Of a DNA stretch of 5,660 nt, positions 1 to 3,502 are shown in pieces. The notes under the pieces were generated by a model. That model was not told where the DNA came from. It saw nothing but the letters and a program-made list of their open reading frames with translations, and searched no databases. Position 1 is the first letter of the stretch. Each line of letters begins with the position of its first letter. A program made the position numbers and the translations under genes. Source of the DNA: Candidatus Saccharimonadota bacterium (lineage in GTDB: Bacteria > Patescibacteriota > Saccharimonadia > Saccharimonadales > Saccharimonadaceae); the NCBI GenBank assembly GCA_020428185.1, contig JAGQNH010000088.1:1-5660 (forward strand), read 5' to 3'.

Positions 1-1
1 G

Positions 2-298
2 CCTAATGAGGTATTTTCTGTGCTGTACGATGCCGCATATGAAGAAGATGAGTTACGTCGTCGAGGTCTTCGATCAGAGCGAATAGGGCAATTGGTGGGT
101 AAGCGACTGGCTAAGGATTTGATTGATTTACAACTCCGGGGCATTGATACACAGAATGCCTTTGTGCCTGAGGAGCGGATAGCTGCCGGTAGCTCTGATG
201 CATATGGCCTAACTGATGAGCAATGGGAAAAAGTGGATAGGCTGGTAGATAGCGGTGTGTTGACGTATGATGAAGCAATTTATCGCATAAAAGATTGA
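2..298 (+). CDS. Hypothetical protein, probably 5'-truncated by the window edge
   Basis: I do not recognise this family. The reading frame is open from base 2 to a TGA at 296-298. A GTG at 20 has an AGG at 9-11 about eight bases before it, so it could be the true start. However, the residues before it (PNEVFS) also look like protein, and I favour a start outside the window. The visible part is soluble, highly charged and probably helical: an acidic/arginine-rich stretch (YEEDELRRRGLRSERIG) is followed by a C-terminal segment (LTDEQWEKVDRLVDSGVLTY) that looks like one or two short helices. There is no membrane segment, cysteine pair or catalytic motif. It ends 7 bases before a strong terminator, so it closes its transcription unit. 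Coding status is fairly sure; function is unknown. Confidence 0.7.
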   Translation, partial: PNEVFSVLYDAAYEEDELRRRGLRSERIGQLVGKRLAKDLIDLQLRGIDTQNAFVPEERIAAGSSDAYGLTDEQWEKVDRLVDSGVLTYDEAIYRIKD

Positions 299-305
299 AT
301 GAAAT

Positions 306-333
306 AGACCCCAAGTAAACTTGGGGTCTTTTG
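306..333 (+). terminator. Intrinsic terminator after the first gene
   Basis: A perfect 10-bp stem (AGACCCCAAG, 306-315, pairing with 320-329) with a TAAA loop runs straight into a TTTT tract. It sits 7 bases after the upstream stop codon and 17 bases before the stop of the convergent gene. On the minus strand the tail is only ATTTC, so it mainly serves the plus strand, but it may also slow readthrough from the convergent gene. Confidence 0.9.
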
Positions 334-350
334 TAGAGAGAGTGCTGATA

Positions 351-743
351 CTAGTCAGCTTGTCGTTTGGGGAAGTGCTTTTTGAAGTAGTCTCGCATTC
401 TGCACCATTCGTGTTCGAGAGCGAGAAGGTAGTCAATGACTTTTGATTGGCCGTCTGGAGTTGTCTGTTCAATACCTCGGGTCAAATCCATCGCGACCGT
501 TTCGAATGATATCTCTGCAGGATATGCCCTGTAGTTTACATTGGAAAGATTGCCGTAGATACGCTCTAGAATCGCCAGGAGCGCTTCTTTGTAGCTTTGT
601 GATCGAGAGTCGTTCTTCTTCTGGCGTCGCAGCTGAGAGACTGTCACTTGGCAAAATACTAGTATTTGCTCAACAGTTCGTTTGTCGGTTGACCATTCGA
701 TCGGTGCCTGATTTTCCGTAGGAATTCGTAGCGGGTGCGTCAT
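351..743 (-). CDS. Hypothetical protein, 130 aa, soluble and helical
   Basis: No family is recognised. The ATG at 741-743 has AGGA eight bases upstream on the minus strand (in GACAGGACACG), a good ribosome binding site; the stop is TAG at 351-353. The protein has no signal peptide or membrane segment. Residues about 20-65 (TVEQILVFCQVTVSQLRR... SYKEALLAILERIYG) and about 100-125 (VIDYLLALEHEWCRMRDYFKK) look like amphipathic helices around a mixed central part, and the C-terminus is basic (KKHFPKRQAD). It has two cysteines, far apart. It stands alone on the minus strand between a terminator and a tRNA gene. The start, stop and Shine-Dalgarno signal support coding; no function can be assigned. 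Confidence 0.75.
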   Translation of the reverse strand: MTHPLRIPTENQAPIEWSTDKRTVEQILVFCQVTVSQLRRQKKNDSRSQSYKEALLAILERIYGNLSNVNYRAYPAEISFETVAMDLTRGIEQTTPDGQSKVIDYLLALEHEWCRMRDYFKKHFPKRQAD

Positions 744-781
744 TGCACGTGTCCTGTCTCTAAAAGTACCAAACTGGCGCT

Positions 782-810
782 ATAATACAACAAAACTGGC
801 ATTTACGCAA
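782..810 (-). promoter_or_regulatory. Possible promoter of the 130-aa hypothetical gene
   Basis: On the minus strand TTGCGT (805-810) and TATTAT (782-787) are 17 bases apart and lead to a predicted start near 775, about 30 bases before the ATG. The -35 half matches consensus at only 3 of 6 positions and lies inside the hairpin that terminates the upstream tRNA. The call is weak. Confidence 0.3.
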
Positions 811-820
811 TGCCAGTTTT
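792..820 (-). terminator. Intrinsic terminator of the tRNA-Met(CAU) gene
   Basis: A perfect 12-bp stem (792-803 pairing with 809-820) with a 5-base loop lies 11 bases beyond the encoded CCA of the tRNA. Read on the minus strand, the 3' arm ends in TTTT and is followed by GTTGTATT. A-rich and T-rich ends on both arms mean it could work in either direction. Confidence 0.8.
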
Positions 821-831
821 GAATAATTTTA

Positions 832-907
832 TGGTGGGGGCGGTAGGAATCGAACCTACTACCAAGTGGTTATGAGCCGCCTGCTCTAACCGATGAGCTA
901 CGCCCCC
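832..907 (-). tRNA. tRNA-CAU, elongator Met type (tRNA-Ile2 possible), CCA encoded
   Basis: The full cloverleaf is visible on the minus strand: a 7-bp acceptor GGGGGCG/CGCCCCC, TA at 8-9, D-arm GCTC/GAGC, anticodon loop CTCATAA (anticodon CAU, plus-strand bases 872-874), T-arm GTAGG-TTCGATT-CCTAC, discriminator A and an encoded CCA, 76 bases in all. The G1:C72 pair rules out the initiator. A CAU anticodon may also belong to the isoleucine tRNA that TilS modifies with lysidine, which sequence alone cannot settle. The anticodon stem (GGCGG/CCACT) has a C29-A41 mismatch and a G27-U43 wobble, which is unusual. Confidence 0.95.
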
Positions 908-911
908 AACT

Positions 912-941
912 TTGTCTATTTTACCACTATTACGATATAAT
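912..941 (+). promoter_or_regulatory. Promoter of the DivIC/FtsB-like gene
   Basis: TTGTCT (912-917) and a consensus TATAAT (936-941) are 18 bases apart. The predicted transcript start is about base 948, only a few bases before the ATG at 952. The last two bases of the -10 box form part of an in-frame ATG at 940, so that codon lies upstream of the transcript and cannot be the start. Confidence 0.65.
918..926 (-). promoter_or_regulatory. Extended -10 promoter of tRNA-Met(CAU)
   Basis: Minus-strand TGGTAAAAT fits the extended -10 pattern TGnTATAAT (TAAAAT has 5 of 6 matches). It predicts a transcript start near 911, four bases before the mature tRNA. No -35 element is clear. The site lies inside the divergent region shared with the cell-division gene promoter. 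Confidence 0.6.
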
Positions 942-951
942 GGGGAAAACA

Positions 952-1398
952 ATGCAAAAAAGAAATATAAAACGTCTTATCTATACTGTCCGATATCAAT
1001 ACATGACGGTTAATAATCTTGTTTTAGCTACAGCAGTTGTTATCGGTGCAAGCTGGGCATGGTCATCTGTAGAGGTTGTTCAGCGTAATTACCAATTGCA
1101 AAAACTAGTTGATGACAAGAAGCGGCTCGAAAAGCTTGTTCGATTAGAAACTGAGAATTTACAATTTGAGCAAAATTACTACAAGAGTAATGAATATCTT
1201 AGCTTGGAGGCGAAGCGACGACTGGGCTTGGCTGAACCTGGCGAGAAGGCATTGATACTGCCTCCGAACTCTGCCGCAGTAAAGGCGGAGGATCAGGCTA
1301 GCCAATCGTACGATGCGTCTCGAGTCAGTACGACGATACCTCCACCGCCATTAGAGCAGTGGATAGATTTTTTGTTTGCGAATAAGCCACATTTATAG
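952..1398 (+). CDS. DivIC/FtsB-like septum formation initiator protein
   Basis: This is a small bitopic division protein of the kind that joins FtsL and FtsQ/DivIB at the septum to help activate peptidoglycan synthesis. From the chosen start it has 148 residues: a basic cytoplasmic tail (1-19, KRNIKRLIYTVRY), one membrane helix (about 20-40, VNNLVLATAVVIGASWAW), and a charged coiled coil (about 42-78, rich in Leu, Lys and Glu). The family's signature end follows (about 80-106: YLSLEAKRRLGLAEPGEKALILPP), then a proline/serine-rich tail of about 40 residues. I chose ATG 952 over the in-frame ATG 940 because a perfect TATAAT overlaps 940; GGGGA at 942-946 is at most a weak binding site, so translation may be nearly leaderless. 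The gene is alone on this strand and its stop overlaps the convergent gene. Telling FtsB from DivIC or FtsL by name is not possible here. Confidence 0.85.
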   Translation: MQKRNIKRLIYTVRYQYMTVNNLVLATAVVIGASWAWSSVEVVQRNYQLQKLVDDKKRLEKLVRLETENLQFEQNYYKSNEYLSLEAKRRLGLAEPGEKALILPPNSAAVKAEDQASQSYDASRVSTTIPPPPLEQWIDFLFANKPHL

Positions 1399-2121
1399 AT
1401 CTGGGAGTAGGCCGGACTCTAGATGTATCTGAAAGTCATATATGCCGCTTTGTACAAGTTGTCCAAGGATGACTTTGTCAGTACCGGTGAGTATAAGGAG
1501 TCCAACTATGATAAGTAGTACTCCGAGTGTCCGCTTGAATGCGCCATTGGGATTTAGCCCCCATCCGAGTTTACGGAGTAACTTACTGCCAAACAGTGCG
1601 ATAAGTGACAACATGAGCGCAAGTCCGAGTACGAACGCGATAAGGTAGAGAATGCCTGTAGCTGGCGTCGAGGGTAGGATGATGGCTACTATGAGTGCAT
1701 AGGTCGGACTGCAAGCACTAAATACTGGACCAAGACTGGCACCAAGCACCATGTCGGCCCAAGGACCTGTACGTTGGTTTGCTTTGGAGACATTTTCTTG
1801 GGTTTTAAATACAAATCTCGTTCGCAAGACAATTTCTTCCCAGATTCGTGGGAATAGTGTGAAGATACCGAATACTGTCACGATACTGCCGCTGATAATT
1901 TCCCAGAAATAGGTAGGGATGTCTAAAAGAAGGGTAGATGATTTTAAGAGCACGCTAAAGATGATTATTGATATAGACAGGCCACCGATAACAAAAAAGG
2001 CATTTCTTGACTTTGACGCCGTGCCGCTACGTGTCAGTAGGATAGGTATGATGGATGCGACGCAAGGCGCGAGCACCGTGAGGACTCCCGCTAGGAATGA
2101 TGACAATAATAGTTCAATCAT
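1393..2121 (-). CDS. CcdA/DsbD-type membrane thiol-disulfide electron carrier
   Basis: The protein has 242 residues and about six hydrophobic helices. CcdA and the DsbD membrane core carry electrons from cytoplasmic thioredoxin across the membrane to extracytoplasmic thiol proteins, using one cysteine in helix 1 and one in helix 4. Both are visible: C20 in LAPCVASIIP, with proline before it and a second proline six residues after it, and C137 in GPVFSACSPTY, after the glycine-rich GASLGP. Length fits the CcdA family. Its ATG overlaps the thioredoxin stop in an ATGA (2118-2121) and has no Shine-Dalgarno sequence of its own, so translation is probably coupled. The extracytoplasmic thioredoxin encoded just upstream is the likely electron acceptor. 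Its TAA (1393-1395) lies inside the last codons of the convergent division gene, and no terminator is seen. A role in cytochrome c maturation is not supported by anything in the window. Confidence 0.85.
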   Translation of the reverse strand: MIELLLSSFLAGVLTVLAPCVASIIPILLTRSGTASKSRNAFFVIGGLSISIIIFSVLLKSSTLLLDIPTYFWEIISGSIVTVFGIFTLFPRIWEEIVLRTRFVFKTQENVSKANQRTGPWADMVLGASLGPVFSACSPTYALIVAIILPSTPATGILYLIAFVLGLALMLSLIALFGSKLLRKLGWGLNPNGAFKRTLGVLLIIVGLLILTGTDKVILGQLVQSGIYDFQIHLESGLLPDL

Positions 2122-2606
2122 GTGTTTTTGAGAATTGCGTCCACAGATTTATCTTTGCCGTAACCAACCCAGGATGAAACTTTGTTGCCTGATGAGTCGA
2201 TTTTGACGAACGATGTTTGGATCGTCACGCCGTACTTCTTTTTCAGATCTGACGAAGAGTCGTAGTCTACTTTGAGAATTTGGACACCTTCGGGGATCGA
2301 TGACTCTTGGATGGATTGTTCGAAGGCACGACATTCTGTGCACCATGGCGCGTGGAAGAAGAGAATTGTAGTATTGTACGATGTATTCCTGGCGTCAGTG
2401 CTCATGTAGTCGACGTAGCGACCGATTGCGTTCGTTGTCTTCGTCTCTGGCTTAGAGGACGGCGTCGGTGTTGTTTTTGCGGTTTGAGATAATTGCGAAT
2501 CGGTCGGCTGCGTTGTTTCGAGGTTTGATACTGGCTTTAGCATGACGACTCCGATGAGAGCACCGATGACTACCAAGCTAGCGACAATACCGATAATGAC
2601 TTTCAT
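2118..2606 (-). CDS. Membrane-anchored extracytoplasmic thioredoxin-like protein
   Basis: The 162-residue protein has an N-terminal membrane anchor or uncleaved signal (about 2-24, IIGIVASLVVIGALIGVVML), a Ser/Thr/Pro-rich linker (about 27-58) and a thioredoxin fold (about 62-162). The redox motif is W88-C89-T90-E91-C92 (HAPWCTECRAFE) after the beta strand TILFFHA; VDYDSSSDLKKKYGV matches the next helix-strand part. At the loop where thioredoxins carry a cis-proline before the last strands, the sequence is YGVTIQTSFVKID, with Thr131 at that place. The protein should sit outside the membrane facing its partner CcdA-like protein, whose gene overlaps by 4 bases. The likely role is reducing or isomerising disulfides of exported proteins; oxidation is also possible. 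The start (ATG at 2604-2606) lacks a Shine-Dalgarno sequence and is preceded closely by a -10-like element. Confidence 0.88.
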   Translation of the reverse strand: MKVIIGIVASLVVIGALIGVVMLKPVSNLETTQPTDSQLSQTAKTTPTPSSKPETKTTNAIGRYVDYMSTDARNTSYNTTILFFHAPWCTECRAFEQSIQESSIPEGVQILKVDYDSSSDLKKKYGVTIQTSFVKIDSSGNKVSSWVGYGKDKSVDAILKNT

Positions 2607-2612
2607 ATACTA

Positions 2613-2643
2613 ATTTTATCATGGTCCGAGGAGTCCTTGTAAA
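2613..2643 (-). promoter_or_regulatory. Probable promoter of the thioredoxin-ccdA operon
   Basis: On the minus strand TTTACA (2638-2643, 5 of 6 matches) is followed by GATAAAAT. Taking GATAAA (2615-2620) gives a 17-base spacer; taking TAAAAT (2613-2618) gives 19. Either way transcription would begin within a few bases of the ATG at 2606, giving a leaderless or almost leaderless message. Confidence 0.5.
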
Positions 2644-2665
2644 ATAACAGATATGCTGATATACT
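2637..2665 (+). promoter_or_regulatory. Promoter upstream of the tRNA-fMet relic and tRNA-fMet
   Basis: TTGTAA (2637-2642) and TATACT (2660-2665) are 17 bases apart, with 4 and 5 of 6 matches. The predicted start is near 2672, just before the degenerate tRNA copy at 2679. The -35 lies on the same bases as the minus-strand -35 of the thioredoxin operon, so the two promoters are divergent and overlapping. Confidence 0.45.
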
Positions 2666-2678
2666 TATATATATCGTC

Positions 2679-2747
2679 CGCGAAGTGGAGTAAGTCTGGT
2701 CAGCTCCCGTCGCATCAATAGCTCATAGCCCAATGGTTATGGCGAGG
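2679..2747 (+). pseudogene. Degenerate copy of tRNA-fMet (5' and anticodon parts)
   Basis: Bases 2679-2706 match the first 27 bases of the intact initiator tRNA (2781-2807) at 24 positions, with one inserted base. The D-loop and D-stem run GTCTGGTCAGCTC is identical. After an unrelated 14-base stretch, GCTCATA (2721-2727) matches the anticodon loop region and a weaker likeness follows (CC, GGT, AGG). There is no acceptor 3' strand and no T-arm, so it cannot make a tRNA. CTGGTC (2696-2701) can pair with GACCAG (2754-2759), so the transcript might still fold. Best read as a decayed tandem duplicate, 102 bases from the functional copy. A small structured RNA built from the tRNA cannot be excluded. 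Confidence 0.65.
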
Positions 2748-2763
2748 CGTATAGACCAGGTCA

Positions 2764-2772
2764 TGATATAAC
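2764..2772 (+). promoter_or_regulatory. Extended -10 promoter of tRNA-fMet
   Basis: TGATATAAC fits TGnTATAAT (TATAAC, 5 of 6) and predicts initiation near 2779, two bases before the mature tRNA. There is no good -35 at the expected distance. The same extended -10 design is used by the other tRNA gene in the window. Confidence 0.55.
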
Positions 2773-2780
2773 ACACCTAT

Positions 2781-2895
<115 letters not shown>

Positions 2896-3033
2896 TTTGG
2901 GCGCCGATTGAACCTGCGACTTTTCGTCGAAGACGAAAATAAGTCTCAGGGTCGCGTAGTGAACGAAGTAAAAGAAAGCGCGAAGCATTTTCTTGAGCGA
3001 GTGAATGGAGGAGCGGAGTAAAACGAAGCGATT
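2896..3033 (+). other. Non-coding insert between the two tRNA 3'-end repeats
   Basis: No convincing gene is seen. The stretch holds a short inverted T-arm copy (2906-2920), a hairpin (TTTTCGTC 2921-2928 with GACGAAAA 2932-2939, extended by GAC/GTC), and a purine-rich tract (2955-3030) with repeated GAACGAAG, GCGAAGC, GAGCGAG and GGAGCGGAG-like words. No integrase, origin or cargo is present. It looks like the remnant of something once bounded by the 24-bp repeats, but what it was cannot be told from the sequence. Confidence 0.45.
2906..2920 (-). repeat. Inverted fragment of the tRNA-fMet T-arm
   Basis: The minus-strand reading GTCGCAGGTTCAATC equals bases 2828-2843 of tRNA-fMet with one A missing from its AAA. 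Further along the minus strand the sequence ends in AAACCAAG, echoing the tRNA's CAACCAAG; that second part is also supplied by the terminator's inverted arm, so only the 15-base core counts as evidence. Confidence 0.55.
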
Positions 3034-3057
3034 ATCCTGCCCCCGCAACCAAGAAAA
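3034..3057 (+). repeat. 24-bp direct repeat, copy 2 (distal copy of the tRNA-fMet 3' end)
   Basis: Identical to 2841-2864, which lies 193 bases upstream; flanking bases differ on both sides (T instead of A before it, A instead of G after it). Nothing of the tRNA 5' to the T-arm is present, so this is a detached 3' end. Its last A-run also supplies the T tract of the minus-strand terminator at 3054-3094. Confidence 0.85.
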
Positions 3058-3094
3058 ATACCCATTACACGGCGTGTGCGCGTAATGGGTATTT
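3054..3094 (-). terminator. Intrinsic terminator of the 97-aa gene
   Basis: A perfect 13-bp stem (3056-3068 with 3082-3094) with a GC-rich loop that can form its own small ACAC/GTGT pairing. On the minus strand it starts 8 bases after the stop of the 97-aa gene and ends in TTTTTCTTGG, a normal U tract. On the plus strand the tail is GTATAAG, so it is mainly a minus-strand terminator. Confidence 0.85.
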
Positions 3095-3102
3095 GTATAA
3101 GG

Positions 3103-3396
3103 CTAGTCGTGGTGCCTGGTGGATGGATGATCGTCGTGTTTGGCGATCGACCTAATCTTCCAGGCTGCAATGCGGGGGTGTTTGTGCTCTACTACGAGCC
3201 ACCCTTTAAACGTTCGGTATACTGTGTCGATGGGAAACGCTTTGAAGATATGATCCTCAACGTGCTTTTTGTTGTGCACGAAATGGGTGAGGAATCTCGC
3301 TGGCGCGTTGTCTCGGGTGTATACAGGGTCACGATCGTCAAAAGGATTGATCTTTGACGGCCTGACCACCAGGACTTGAAGAAGCTGCATTTCCAT
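3103..3396 (-). CDS. Hypothetical histidine-rich protein, 97 aa
   Basis: Not recognised. The ATG (3394-3396) has AAAGG (3404-3408) seven bases upstream; the stop is TAG at 3103-3105. A complete transcription unit surrounds it: TTGATT/TATAAT upstream and a strong terminator 8 bases after the stop. This makes it the real gene rather than the overlapping plus-strand frames, which lack such signals. The protein is soluble and basic, with ten histidines among 97 residues, several in pairs or near-pairs (EHKH, KHDDH, RHHD), no cysteine and no membrane helix. The N-terminal VVRPSKINPFDDRDPVY is followed by a stretch rich in aromatic residues (LTHFVHNKKHVEDHIFKAF, then DTVYRTFKGWLVVEHKH). A metal- or nucleic-acid-binding role is possible from composition only. 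Confidence 0.7.
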   Translation of the reverse strand: MEMQLLQVLVVRPSKINPFDDRDPVYTRDNAPARFLTHFVHNKKHVEDHIFKAFPIDTVYRTFKGWLVVEHKHPRIAAWKIRSIAKHDDHPSTRHHD

Positions 3397-3452
3397 GAGC
3401 TTGCCTTTCGAAAGATCATCTGGGGAATGGGATAATTTCCCAGTTAATGTAT

Positions 3453-3481
3453 ATTATACACCAAAATCATCAAAAAATCAA
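3453..3481 (-). promoter_or_regulatory. Promoter of the 97-aa gene
   Basis: Minus-strand TTGATT (3476-3481) and a consensus TATAAT (3453-3458) are 17 bases apart. They predict a start near 3446 and a leader of about 50 bases containing a weak CTGGG/CCCAG hairpin (3420-3443). The promoter lies directly after the flavoprotein stop, in a gap with no convincing terminator hairpin, so readthrough from the upstream operon is also possible. Confidence 0.7.
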
Positions 3482-3502
3482 ATATGGAGATAGGGAAGGA
3501 GG

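Noticed and set aside
940..951. ATG at 940 as start of the division gene
   Set aside because: The codon overlaps a consensus -10 box and should not be transcribed; ATG 952 keeps every family feature.
2671..2780. A second functional tRNA upstream of tRNA-fMet
   Set aside because: There is no T-arm (no GGTTC-like loop) and no acceptor 3' strand, so no cloverleaf can form.
2896..3021. Plus-strand open frame ending at TAA 3019-3021 (VVNEVKESAKHFLERV)
   Set aside because: It looks protein-like, but no ATG or binding site precedes it and it crosses the inverted T-arm fragment; its low-complexity words explain the openness.
3076..3357. Plus-strand frame of 93 codons opposite the 97-aa gene
   Set aside because: Its GTG start lies in the terminator hairpin and has no Shine-Dalgarno sequence, while the opposite strand has promoter, binding site and terminator.
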